DNA of 36,527 nucleotides from an uncultured Lachnospiraceae bacterium (GTDB lineage Bacteria; Bacillota; Clostridia; Lachnospirales; Lachnospiraceae), in the NCBI GenBank assembly GCA_949132985.1, contig CASCGD010000019.1, forward strand, positions 1-36,527, read 5' to 3'. The notes beneath the pieces are model-generated. The model worked only from the letters and a program-made list of their open reading frames with translations. It had not been told where the DNA came from and ran no database searches. A program made the translations under genes and the position numbers. Positions 25,401 through 33,186 of this stretch are shown piece after piece. Within the stretch, counting starts at the first letter, position 1, and every line of letters begins with the position of its first letter.

Positions 25401-25447
25401 TGCATCTACAGCTTCTGTAGTGCAAAAAAATTGATACATCAATTTTT
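25401..25447 (-). promoter_or_regulatory. Two hairpins in the 5' UTR of the secreted-protein gene
   Basis: AAAAATTGA/TCAATTTTT (25426-25447) is a perfect 9-bp stem with a 4-nt loop at the predicted transcript 5' end. TGCA(T)CTACAG/CTGTAGTGCA (25401-25424) is a 10-bp stem with one bulge. Together they fill most of the leader. They may stabilise the mRNA or act as a terminator-like control. Confidence 0.5.
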
Positions 25448-25451
25448 CTTC

Positions 25452-25480
25452 ATTTTAATACACCATACATATAATGTCAA
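25452..25480 (-). promoter_or_regulatory. Promoter of the secreted-protein pair
   Basis: On the minus strand TTGACA (25475-25480), a 17-nt spacer and TAAAAT (25452-25457) form a near-consensus promoter about 80 nt before the ATG. Confidence 0.8.
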
Positions 25481-25638
25481 TTTGTTTTCGCCATTTTGCA
25501 CAAAATTCAAAGGAATAACTTGTATAATATACGCAAAATATACAGAATTCCTGACTATTCTGCTATATCAGCTGCTAACTGCACAGCAGGCGCACAATTG
25601 CAGCTTCCGCTGCAAACGCTCTAACGCTCATCAGCAAT

Positions 25639-28026
25639 TCACACCAGGCCCACAGCCATTCCGAGCAGCCGCACCACAAACGCTACAAACCACGCGATCG
25701 CGCATTGCAGGCAGACGGTCAGCACCGCAGCGCCTCTGCCTCCCATCTCGCGTTTTACGGTGGCGATGGCCGCCACACAGGGCGTGTATAACAGCGTAAA
25801 CACGAGAAATACCACCGCTCCAAAGGACGTAAACAGCGTGGGAAGCTTTGTCACGTCGCCGCCTAAGAGCACCGTCAGGGTCGATACCACGCTCTCCTTC
25901 GCGGTAAAGCCGGTGAGCAATGCAGTAGCAATCCGCCAGTCGCCAAAGCCAAGGGGCGCAAAGAGAGGCGCGATAAATCCTCCCAGCAATGCCAGCAGGC
26001 TCTCATCCGCGGAGGATACTACGTTGAGCCTCACATCAAAATTCTGCAGAAACCAGATAATGATTGTCGCGAGAAAGATGATCGTAAACGCCTTCTGAAT
26101 AAAATCCTTCGCCTTTTCCCAAATGAGATGCCCCACGCTCTTCGCCGCCGGCAGACGGTAATTCGGAAGCTCCATCACAAATGGCACCGGCTCACCCTTA
26201 AACTTTGTCGCACGCAGCACGAGAGCATAGAGCACCGCACAGAAAATACCAAAGAAATAAAGCCCCACCATGACAACCGGACGCCACGGTTTCGGGAAAA
26301 ATGCTGCAGTAAAAAGCCCATAAATCGGCAGCTTCGCGCTGCAGCTCATAAAGGGGGTCAGAAGAATTGTCATCTTCCGGTCCCGCTCGCTCGAGAGCGT
26401 GCGCGTCGCCATGATTGCAGGCACCGAGCATCCAAACCCGATGAGCATCGGCACAAAGCTGCGGCCGGAAAGCCCGATCTTGCGCAGAAGCTTGTCCATG
26501 ACAAACGCCACCCGCGCCATGTATCCGGTGTCCTCCAAAATCGATAGGAAGAAAAAAAGCGTCACGATGGTCGGAAGAAAGCTGATGACGCTGCCGACGC
26601 CCTGACAGATACCGCCCACCACCAGGCTGTGTACCACTGGATTGACCTGCCAGATGTCAAGCCCGCGGTCAATCGCTGAGATCAGAGCATCCACAGCGAC
26701 AGCCATGAGATCGGAAAGCCACGCCCCCAAAAGTCCGAAGGTCATGACAAAGACCAGCGCCATGATACCGATAAAACAGGGAATCGCCGTATATTTTCCG
26801 GTGAGCACCTGATCGATGCGCACACTGCGCCTGTGCTCCCTGCTCTCGTGCGGCCGCAGCACCGTCTTCTGGCAGAGCCGCGAGATAAAGTCAAACCGCA
26901 TATTTGCCAGCGCCGCCTCCCGTTCCATGCCGCTCTCCCGCTCCATATTTGTGATAATTCTTTTTAGGGCTGCCCGCTCCTCCTCAGGAAGCTGCAGCGC
27001 TTCGATGACCAGCGCGTCACCCTCCACGGTTTTCGACGCGGTAAAGCGCACCGGAAGTCCGGCCTCCTTTGCGAATGGCTCCAAAAGATGCACACAGGCA
27101 TGGATGCATCGGTGCACCGCGCCGGTCTTATCACCTGCATCACCTCCCACCGGGCAAAAATCAATGCGCCCGGGCGCTTCCCGATAGCGTGCCACATGGA
27201 GCGCGTGACTGATCAACTCCTCGATACCCTCATTTTTGACTGCGGAAATCGGGACAACGGGAATACCTAAAATTTCCTCCAGCTCGTTAATATAGATCGT
27301 CCCGCCGTTTTCACGCACCTCATCCATCATGTTCAGCGCCAGTACCATGGGTATCCCAAGCTCCATGAGCTGCATCGTCAGAGACAGATTGCGCTCAATA
27401 TTTGAGGCATCCACAATATTTATAATGCCCTCCGGCTTTTCCTTTAAGAGAAAATCCCGGGTTACAATCTCCTCGCTGGAATAGGGGGAGAGGGAATAAA
27501 TACCCGGCAGATCCGTCACCGTCGCCTCCGCGTGGCCACGCATCTGTCCATCCTTGCGGTCCACCGTCACGCCCGGAAAATTCCCCACATGCTGGTTTGC
27601 CCCGGTGAGTTGATTAAAGAGCGTCGTCTTACCGCAGTTCTGGTTGCCCGCCAGCGCAAAGCGAATCGGCGCCCCTTTCGGAATCGCATCCCCAAGCTTG
27701 TGCTCCTTCCAGTTATCCGCCTTCCCAAGCTCTCCCATGCCCGGATGCTCAGCGGGTGTTCTTCGCCTCCTCCCCTGCTCATCCGTCATCCGGGCCTTCA
27801 TCTGCACCGCTTCCACCTCGATCTGTGCAGCCTCCGCCTTGCGCAGGGTCAGCTCGTAGCCCCGCAGCTCGATCTCAATGGGATCGCCCATAGGAGCCAT
27901 CTTCCGCAGCGTCACCACCGTCTGCGGCGTCAGTCCCATGTCCAGCAAATGATGACGCAGTGCGCCCTTCCCCTCAATCTGTAATATTTTTGCGCTCTCG
28001 CGCTCCTTCAACTCACTCAGCTTCAT
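25639..28026 (-). CDS. feoB: FeoA-FeoB fusion, ferrous iron transporter
   Basis: A 795-residue inner-membrane Fe2+ importer. Residues 1-75 are an FeoA SH3-like domain (LRHHLLDMGLTP), then a charged linker, then the FeoB G domain: G1 GNQNCGKTT (127-135), G2 region GNFPGVTVDRK, G3 DLPG (172-175), G4 NMMD, G5 SAVKNEG. The rest is the GATE membrane domain, including FGCSVPAIMATR and the C-terminal CVAAIATVKREMG. The FeoA fusion is seen in some Clostridia; FeoC is absent. ATG 28026 has AGGGAG 8 nt upstream. The leader contains a terminator-like hairpin and a GATA-rich imperfect palindrome near 28093-28107 that could bind an iron regulator. It is preceded by the GNAT gene and a family C repeat. Confidence 0.96.
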   Translation of the reverse strand: MKLSELKERESAKILQIEGKGALRHHLLDMGLTPQTVVTLRKMAPMGDPIEIELRGYELTLRKAEAAQIEVEAVQMKARMTDEQGRRRRTPAEHPGMGELGKADNWKEHKLGDAIPKGAPIRFALAGNQNCGKTTLFNQLTGANQHVGNFPGVTVDRKDGQMRGHAEATVTDLPGIYSLSPYSSEEIVTRDFLLKEKPEGIINIVDASNIERNLSLTMQLMELGIPMVLALNMMDEVRENGGTIYINELEEILGIPVVPISAVKNEGIEELISHALHVARYREAPGRIDFCPVGGDAGDKTGAVHRCIHACVHLLEPFAKEAGLPVRFTASKTVEGDALVIEALQLPEEERAALKRIITNMERESGMEREAALANMRFDFISRLCQKTVLRPHESREHRRSVRIDQVLTGKYTAIPCFIGIMALVFVMTFGLLGAWLSDLMAVAVDALISAIDRGLDIWQVNPVVHSLVVGGICQGVGSVISFLPTIVTLFFFLSILEDTGYMARVAFVMDKLLRKIGLSGRSFVPMLIGFGCSVPAIMATRTLSSERDRKMTILLTPFMSCSAKLPIYGLFTAAFFPKPWRPVVMVGLYFFGIFCAVLYALVLRATKFKGEPVPFVMELPNYRLPAAKSVGHLIWEKAKDFIQKAFTIIFLATIIIWFLQNFDVRLNVVSSADESLLALLGGFIAPLFAPLGFGDWRIATALLTGFTAKESVVSTLTVLLGGDVTKLPTLFTSFGAVVFLVFTLLYTPCVAAIATVKREMGGRGAAVLTVCLQCAIAWFVAFVVRLLGMAVGLV

Positions 28027-28053
28027 ATGTGCATCTCCCTGTCAAATATACTC

Positions 28054-28080
28054 AAAAACAGCAAAATTTACTGCTGTTTT
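28054..28080 (-). terminator. Terminator-like hairpin in the feoAB leader
   Basis: AAAACAGCA (28055-28063) and TGCTGTTTT (28072-28080) are perfect complements around eight bases. On the minus strand this is followed by TTTTTGAG, 27 nt before the feoAB start. It may end the GNAT transcript or attenuate feoAB. Confidence 0.6.
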
Positions 28081-28149
28081 GCCGATAAACCGGGATATTA
28101 TCTATCCAAAGTCCGGTCGGTCAGACGTTTGTAGCTAAAACGACAACCA

Positions 28150-28289
28150 GCCGACAGGGGGCCGGGTATTTACAACAAAGACTGTTATAAAAACGTCGGT
28201 GCTTAGCGAGGTATTTTCGAGCTTAGCATCCGCTACGTTTTTATCAAGCGAAAGCGGGTCTTTGTGGAAATACCCGGCTCCCTGTCGGC
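28150..28289 (-). repeat. Family C structured repeat, copy 2
   Basis: This 140-bp element between the GNAT gene and feoAB has long imperfect arms: GCCGACAGGGGGCCGGGTATTT at the left mirrors the right end with one mismatch over that stretch (the perfect core is GCCGACAGGG / CCCTGTCGGC). Further inside, ATAAAAACGT pairs with its complement. Its reverse complement aligns with 14855-14987. Confidence 0.7.
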
Positions 28290-28310
28290 GTGGCCTGCCA
28301 TTTTTTCCAT

Positions 28311-28781
28311 TCAAAGTATCTTCTCCATACATGTCTTATAGGGCACCAGCCCCTTTGCCTCATAAAACTTCCGCGCCGACGGGTTGCACTCCCACACATT
28401 CAGCGTCAGATTATAGCATCCCGACTCTTTTGCAAACGCCAGCACATGCTCGTAAAGGAGACTTCCCACATGCTGCCCCCGCAGCGTCTCGTCCACACAG
28501 ATATCATCAATATAAAGGGTTTTGACCGGCGCTAAAATGTTGCTGCCGTCATGCTCCTCAAACATGCAGAACGCATAACCCAGCATTCTCCCGTTTTCGT
28601 CGATTCCGACAAAGATCGGCCGTGTATCATCCGCAATAATCTTTGCCAGCTCACTGTCCGTATACTTTTTCACATTCGCCCGAAACAGATCCGGCCTTCC
28701 GTTGTGATGCACCATCAATACCTGACAGAGCAGCCTGTTGATATCCTCCATGTCCGTCTCTTTTGCACGTCTGATTTCCAT
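28311..28781 (-). CDS. GNAT-family N-acetyltransferase
   Basis: A 156-residue acetyl-CoA-dependent acetyltransferase. Motif A reads DICVDETLRGQHVGSLLYEHV, with RGQHVG the pyrophosphate loop. Motif B continues NLTLNVWECNPSARKFYEAKGL. Its substrate is unknown. ATG 28781 is chosen because GGGAGG lies 8 nt upstream. A longer frame to 28868 translates the family A repeat (giving a MPSDDLPVSE-type peptide) and should not be included. It is downstream of dut and upstream of feoAB. Confidence 0.9.
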   Translation of the reverse strand: MEIRRAKETDMEDINRLLCQVLMVHHNGRPDLFRANVKKYTDSELAKIIADDTRPIFVGIDENGRMLGYAFCMFEEHDGSNILAPVKTLYIDDICVDETLRGQHVGSLLYEHVLAFAKESGCYNLTLNVWECNPSARKFYEAKGLVPYKTCMEKIL

Positions 28782-28803
28782 TTTGCCTTCCTCCCATTTA
28801 TAA

Positions 28804-28880
28804 TGTAACGCCCGCTCGTTTTCACTCACGGGCAAGTCGTCGGAAGGCATTCCAGAAATGCTTCGCATTTGCCTTCCTCC
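28804..28880 (-). repeat. Family A double-hairpin repeat, copy 5
   Basis: This is the most complete copy. On the minus strand GGAAGGCA pairs with TGCCTTCC around a loop that holds AAATGC-GAA-GCATTT, and GCCCG pairs with CGGGC. It lies between dut and the GNAT gene, just before the latter's ribosome binding site. Confidence 0.7.
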
Positions 28881-28946
28881 TCACGCACAAAACGCCCCGC
28901 GTGCTGCGCCATCGGCGCGCAGGAGACGTTTCATTGCCTTGTTTAT

Positions 28947-29387
28947 CTAATTTTTACCCGTAGACCCAAAACCGCCGCGATTTTCTCCCTCCAAAACATC
29001 CACCTCCTCAAAGCGGATGTGCGGCTGGTTTTCCACAATACGGAACTGGCAAATGCGGTCATTCACATGAACCGCCGTATCCCTCACAGCGTATGCCGGC
29101 CAGCGCCAGACATCATCCTGTCCGCAGTATGTCTGATCGATGACGCCGCAGGAATTTGTCTGAATCAGCCCGTAATTTTTAAAGGTCGAACTGCGGGGCA
29201 CCACATGGGCCTCGTAGCCTTTCGGCAGCTCCATCGACACGCCGAGATTGATCATCTTAAACTCTCCCGCACGAAACTCCACATCCTCTGCGGCACGCAG
29301 ATCAATCCAGTCCGACTTTCCCTCTATGTAATCCAGCTTATCAATCCTGTTTGTGTGATAAACAATCCTGATCCGTTCCTCTCTCAT
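28947..29387 (-). CDS. dut: dUTP diphosphatase
   Basis: A trimeric dUTPase that hydrolyses dUTP to dUMP, protecting DNA from uracil. In 146 residues the five family motifs can be seen: DLRAAE (I), PRSSTFKNYGL (II), NSCGVIDQTY (III), DRICQFRI (IV), RGGFGSTGK (V). ATG 29387 is 2 nt after the plsY stop, with AAGGAG 5 nt upstream; a GTG two codons earlier overlaps the plsY stop and is too close to the Shine-Dalgarno. The coupling to plsY is tight. In many Firmicutes gpsA follows plsY, so dut here is a departure. Confidence 0.95.
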   Translation of the reverse strand: MREERIRIVYHTNRIDKLDYIEGKSDWIDLRAAEDVEFRAGEFKMINLGVSMELPKGYEAHVVPRSSTFKNYGLIQTNSCGVIDQTYCGQDDVWRWPAYAVRDTAVHVNDRICQFRIVENQPHIRFEEVDVLEGENRGGFGSTGKN

Positions 29388-29389
29388 AC

Positions 29390-30040
29390 TCACTCCTTTT
29401 TCGGCTTCAATGAAAACTTACTCTCGGTTCCACTCATCAGTCGTCCGATATTCGCGTGATGACGGAAAATCCCCAGCAGCATAACAACGGCCGCCAGCAC
29501 ATACACCTCCGTGAGCAGCGCGCCGCCAACGCCCAAAAGCCCCATCTGCCCAAACGCCAGAATCTGTATAAAAAAACTGGCGCACACGAGGATCGAGCCG
29601 AGGGAGACATATTTTGTAACCGCCACGGTGACAACAAAAATCGTCAGACAAACCGGCACGCAGACAGGACATACCGCCAGCATCAGGCCGCCGGTACATG
29701 CAATTCCCTTGCCGCCGTGAAATTTCATAAAAATCGGAAAATTATGTCCGAGAATCGTCCCGAGGCCCGCATAGTACTCCAGCACCTTCACATGATCAGC
29801 TCCAAGCCTGCCATGGTAGAGCAGCCACACGATCCATACGGACAACGCCACTTTCAGCGCATCGCCAAGCAGCGTCAGAACGCCCGCCTTTGGTCCTAAA
29901 TTGCGGTAGGTATTTGTTGTGCCGACATTGCCGCTGCCCACCTGGCGCAAATCCACATTTTGTGATTTTCCATAAAAAAAGCCGGTGAGGAAATGACCGC
30001 AGGCATACCCGATAACGAGTGAGATCAAACGTTCCAGCAT
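29390..30040 (-). CDS. plsY: Glycerol-3-phosphate acyltransferase (acyl-phosphate dependent)
   Basis: A membrane enzyme that makes lysophosphatidic acid from acyl-phosphate and glycerol 3-phosphate, the first step of phospholipid synthesis. The 216 residues have about five to six helices and the three PlsY motifs: GSGNVGTTNTYR near 35, GHNFPIFMKFHGGKGIA near 100, and RHHANIGRL near 195. ATG 30040 is 4 nt after the der stop, with AGGAGG inside the end of der. An upstream in-frame start at 30073 was not used. It is part of the DUF512-der-plsY-dut run. Confidence 0.95.
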   Translation of the reverse strand: MLERLISLVIGYACGHFLTGFFYGKSQNVDLRQVGSGNVGTTNTYRNLGPKAGVLTLLGDALKVALSVWIVWLLYHGRLGADHVKVLEYYAGLGTILGHNFPIFMKFHGGKGIACTGGLMLAVCPVCVPVCLTIFVVTVAVTKYVSLGSILVCASFFIQILAFGQMGLLGVGGALLTEVYVLAAVVMLLGIFRHHANIGRLMSGTESKFSLKPKKE

Positions 30041-30044
30041 GAAA

Positions 30045-31370
30045 TTACTTCTCCTCCTTTCGCTCACGTACAATAAACTTTAAAGACGTCCCGCGGAAAC
30101 CAAAGGCATCCCGGATACGGTTTTCCAGATAACGCACATAGGAAAAATGCGCCAAATCCTTGTCATTGACAAAAATAACGAATGTCGGCGGCTTTACCGA
30201 CACCTGCGTCACGTAATAAATTTTCAGGCGCTTGCCCTTGTCCGTCGGCGGCTGCTGCATCGCCACCGCTTCCGCAACGATCTCGTTGAGCACACCCGTT
30301 GCAATGCGCAGAGAATTATTCTCAATCACCATATCAATCATGTCGTAGACATTCTGCACGCGCTGCCCGGTCTTTGCCGAGATGAACATGATCTCTGCAT
30401 AGGATAAAAAGCTCAAAATCTGCCGGATACGCTCACTCATGCGGTAGATCGTTTTGTCGTCCTTTTCCACCGCATCCCACTTGTTCACAATGATGATGAT
30501 GCCCTTGCCGCGCTCGTGGGCAATGCCGGCAATCTTCGCATCCTGCTCGGTGACTCCCTCCGTCCCGTCGATGAGCAGCAGCACCACATCGGCGCGCTCC
30601 ACGGCGGTCACGGCGCGGATGATACTGTAGCGCTCGATTTCCTCCTTTACCTTCTTCTTGCGCCGCAGCCCCGCGGTATCGATAAAGACGTACTCTCTTC
30701 CGTGATATTTCACCGGCGTATCGATGGCATCCCTTGTCGTGCCCGCGATCTTCGAGACAATCACCCGCGTATCCCCGGTAAGGCGGTTTACAAGGGACGA
30801 TTTTCCAACGTTGGGCTTTCCGACAACCGCGATCTTCGGGCGCTCATCCTCCTCGTCCTCCCCGCTGCCCTCCGGGAAATACTTCACAACCTCATCCAGC
30901 AGCTCGCCCAGTCCCAGCATCCCCGCCCCGGAAATGGGAACCGGCTCTCCGATGCCTAAATTGTAAAACTCATAAACATCCATCATCAGCTTTTCAAAAC
31001 TGTCCACCTTGTTCACCGCCAGAACCACCGGTTTCTTTGAACGCCGCAGCATATCTGCGACCTTTGTATCGGCATCCTGCAGCCCCTGACGCACGTCCAC
31101 AAGAAAAATAATCACATCTGCGGTATCGATGGCGATCTGCGCCTGCTCACGCATCTGGGATAAAATAATGTCCCCGCTGTCCGGCTCGATACCTCCGGTA
31201 TCGATCATTGTAAAGTTATAATTTAACCAGCTCACATCCGCATAGATCCGATCCCGCGTCACCCCCGGCGTATCCTGCACGATGGAAATACGCGAGCCTG
31301 CAAGCGCATTAAATAGCGTCGATTTTCCCACATTAGGGCGACCTACGATCGCCACAATCGGTTTACTCAT
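30045..31370 (-). CDS. der: Ribosome-associated GTPase Der (EngA)
   Basis: An essential 50S assembly GTPase of 441 residues with two G domains. The first has GRPNVGKS (8-15), DTPGVTRDR and DTGG. The second has GKPNVGKS near 185, [18 protein letters not shown] and NKWD. A C-terminal KH-like domain ends in a basic tail. ATG 31370 has AGGAG upstream. It is preceded by the DUF512 radical SAM gene after 84 nt and coupled to plsY, the conserved order in Clostridia. Confidence 0.97.
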   Translation of the reverse strand: MSKPIVAIVGRPNVGKSTLFNALAGSRISIVQDTPGVTRDRIYADVSWLNYNFTMIDTGGIEPDSGDIILSQMREQAQIAIDTADVIIFLVDVRQGLQDADTKVADMLRRSKKPVVLAVNKVDSFEKLMMDVYEFYNLGIGEPVPISGAGMLGLGELLDEVVKYFPEGSGEDEEDERPKIAVVGKPNVGKSSLVNRLTGDTRVIVSKIAGTTRDAIDTPVKYHGREYVFIDTAGLRRKKKVKEEIERYSIIRAVTAVERADVVLLLIDGTEGVTEQDAKIAGIAHERGKGIIIIVNKWDAVEKDDKTIYRMSERIRQILSFLSYAEIMFISAKTGQRVQNVYDMIDMVIENNSLRIATGVLNEIVAEAVAMQQPPTDKGKRLKIYYVTQVSVKPPTFVIFVNDKDLAHFSYVRYLENRIRDAFGFRGTSLKFIVRERKEEK

Positions 31371-31454
31371 AAAATTTATATCTCCTAATTATTCGGTAAA
31401 ACTTCCGGCTCCTTTTGTAAAATTCCTGCCGCACGTTACTCCTGTCATCGGTAT

Positions 31455-32765
31455 TTATCCGATTATCGCGCGCAGCAAGTCTGCTCCGCTTGATTTTACA
31501 ATATCCACGGGAACTTGTAAAGTTTTTTCCAGCTCCCCGACGCTGATATCATCCAGAAAATCCTGCTGCGCACTGCGCACAACGTTGCAGGGAAGCAGCA
31601 GCCGCTCTCCCAGAGGCACGCCGGAAAGCTGCTTTTTTAAATCCGTCCCTGTAAGCAGCCCCGAAACCGTGACGCCCTCCCCGAAGAAATCATTGCGGAT
31701 CGGATAGATGCGGACGCGTATATTCGGAAATTTTACTGCCAGCTCCATCATCAAATGCTCCAGAAAGGGTGCCGCCAGCCGTCCGGTGGCAACGGACAGC
31801 TCGCGCTTTCTCCCGTCTCCTGCCTCCGCCTCCAGACTTTCCGCAAACTCTTCCTTCAAAAGCCGCAGCATTCCCACACCGTTTTCCAGCTGCAAATACC
31901 CGTCATAGCACTCCTGTGGCGGCAGCTTTTCCCCCGCCAGAAGATACCACTCATCGCTGGCATGGATAAAATGGGTGCCATACAGCTCCATGCTTTTCTT
32001 CTGCCACCCGTGAATCATATCCAGAACCATCTTCGCATCCTCTTTGCCAAACGGCTCCAGGGGAAACAGACCTTCCCGGTACTTCGTCAACCCTACCGGA
32101 ACAACCGAAACGCTCTCCATGCAGGGCTGAAATTTCATCAGATCACTGATACTGCGCATGAGATGCTCCCCGTCGTTGATGCCCTTACACAGCACGATCT
32201 GCCCGTTCATGTGGATGCCCGCTTCGAAAAGCCGGTCGATCTTTTCCAAAGCTTCCCCTGCGAAGCGATTATTTAACATTTTACACCGCAGCTGCGGCTC
32301 CGTTGTCTGCACCGAAATGTTGATCGGATCAAGGCGATATCGGATGATGCGCTCAATATCCTTATCCTTCATATTTGTCAGGGTTACATAGTTGCCCTGC
32401 AAAAAGGAGAGCCGGGAGTCATCATCCTTGAAATAAAGCGTGTCCCGCATACCCGGCGGCATCTGGTCGATAAAGCAGAAAATGCACTTGTTGCAGCAGG
32501 ATTTGTAGTCATCCATCAATCCGTTCCCGAAGCTGATCCCAAGATCCTCATCATAATCCTTCTCAATCTCCAGCTCCCACTGCTCACCGTCCGGCTTTTC
32601 CACCGTCACCGTTAAATACTCGTCCTCCACCAGATAGTGGTAGTCAAAAATATCCTCCAGCTCCTGCCCGTTGACCGTCAAAATCACATCCCCCGGCGCA
32701 AGCTCCAATTCCTCCGCGATCGAGCCTTTCGCGACCCCCGCGATCGTGTGCGTGTCCTTTTTCAT
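31455..32765 (-). CDS. PDZ-radical SAM-DUF512 protein
   Basis: A 436-residue protein. Residues 1-70 are PDZ-like (GVAKGSIAEELELAPGD). A radical SAM-type Cys cluster follows, C90-x3-C94-x2-C97 in SCCNKCIFCFID, with further family segments PPGMRDTLYFKDDD and YVTLTNM. The DUF512 domain occupies about 290-436 (RIYPIRNDFFGEGVTVSGLLTG). The family is widely conserved next to der in Firmicutes; its biochemical role is not established to my knowledge. ATG 32765 lies about 35 nt after a likely promoter. It heads the run with der, plsY and dut. Confidence 0.92.
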   Translation of the reverse strand: MKKDTHTIAGVAKGSIAEELELAPGDVILTVNGQELEDIFDYHYLVEDEYLTVTVEKPDGEQWELEIEKDYDEDLGISFGNGLMDDYKSCCNKCIFCFIDQMPPGMRDTLYFKDDDSRLSFLQGNYVTLTNMKDKDIERIIRYRLDPINISVQTTEPQLRCKMLNNRFAGEALEKIDRLFEAGIHMNGQIVLCKGINDGEHLMRSISDLMKFQPCMESVSVVPVGLTKYREGLFPLEPFGKEDAKMVLDMIHGWQKKSMELYGTHFIHASDEWYLLAGEKLPPQECYDGYLQLENGVGMLRLLKEEFAESLEAEAGDGRKRELSVATGRLAAPFLEHLMMELAVKFPNIRVRIYPIRNDFFGEGVTVSGLLTGTDLKKQLSGVPLGERLLLPCNVVRSAQQDFLDDISVGELEKTLQVPVDIVKSSGADLLRAIIG

Positions 32766-32804
32766 ATATCCAGTCCTTTACATAAGCTGTCTTCTGTCAA
32801 AGGT

Positions 32805-32834
32805 ATTTTAACACAGGAGCCGCTTCCGGTTCAA
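32805..32834 (-). promoter_or_regulatory. Promoter of the DUF512-der-plsY-dut run
   Basis: On the minus strand -35 TTGAAC (32829-32834), an 18-nt spacer and -10 TAAAAT (32805-32810) lie 40 nt before the DUF512 ATG. Confidence 0.6.
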
Positions 32835-32874
32835 TGGCTTCGGCAACATATTTCCTTTCCGCCGCAGTGCGATC

Positions 32875-32930
32875 AAAAAAGGATTCCCGCACCCGGCCAA
32901 AAACGGCCGGATACGAAAACCCTGATCCTT
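32875..32930 (-). terminator. Intrinsic terminator of the GntR-ABC operon
   Basis: On the minus strand an outer stem AAGGAT/ATCCTT encloses a perfect CCGGCC/GGCCGG inner stem and ends in six T. It lies about 260 nt past the permease stop, with the family B element in between. Confidence 0.65.
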
Positions 32931-33007
32931 ACATCTTATGCATTTGCCACATCCGAATTATGTTCCTCATCCCTCGCGAAAATAACGATTTTTGACTGCC
33001 CTTTCTT

Positions 33008-33180
33008 CTAGTAGACCCATACGAATGACCATTATATTTCACACAGGATAATTTTTCAGTCTGCGAGGCGGAGGAAGGAGACGGTGCCGTGGCTTCGTTG
33101 ACTGACGACAACGAAGCAGATGAAAAGTTAGACAAGTGAAAGGTATTTAAATCGAGTCATACTAGTGTGGGTCACATTAG
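33008..33180 (-). repeat. Family B MITE-like element, copy 2
   Basis: This 173-bp element is oriented opposite to copy 1. Its ends read CTAGTAGACCCATAC (plus, left) and CTAATGTGACCCACAC (minus, from the right), an imperfect terminal inverted repeat. The inside matches 2023-2187 in the same order of blocks. It lies directly downstream of the permease stop, so the transcript of the ABC operon would run through it. Confidence 0.7.
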
Positions 33181-33186
33181 CAGTCT

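Larger units (their letters stand above)
32766..33186. other. Intergenic region between the DUF512 and ABC permease genes
   Basis: About 420 bases containing the DUF512 promoter (32805-32834), an intrinsic terminator (32875-32930) and the second family B element (33008-33180), which ends 7 nt from the permease stop. No gene is supported here. Confidence 0.65.

Noticed and set aside
28782-28868. N-terminal extension of the GNAT protein
   Set aside because: The extra 29 residues are a translation of the family A repeat and lie upstream of the proper ribosome binding site.
32929-33135. 68-codon ORF in the second family B element
   Set aside because: It has no start signal and overlaps the terminator region; explained by the repeat.
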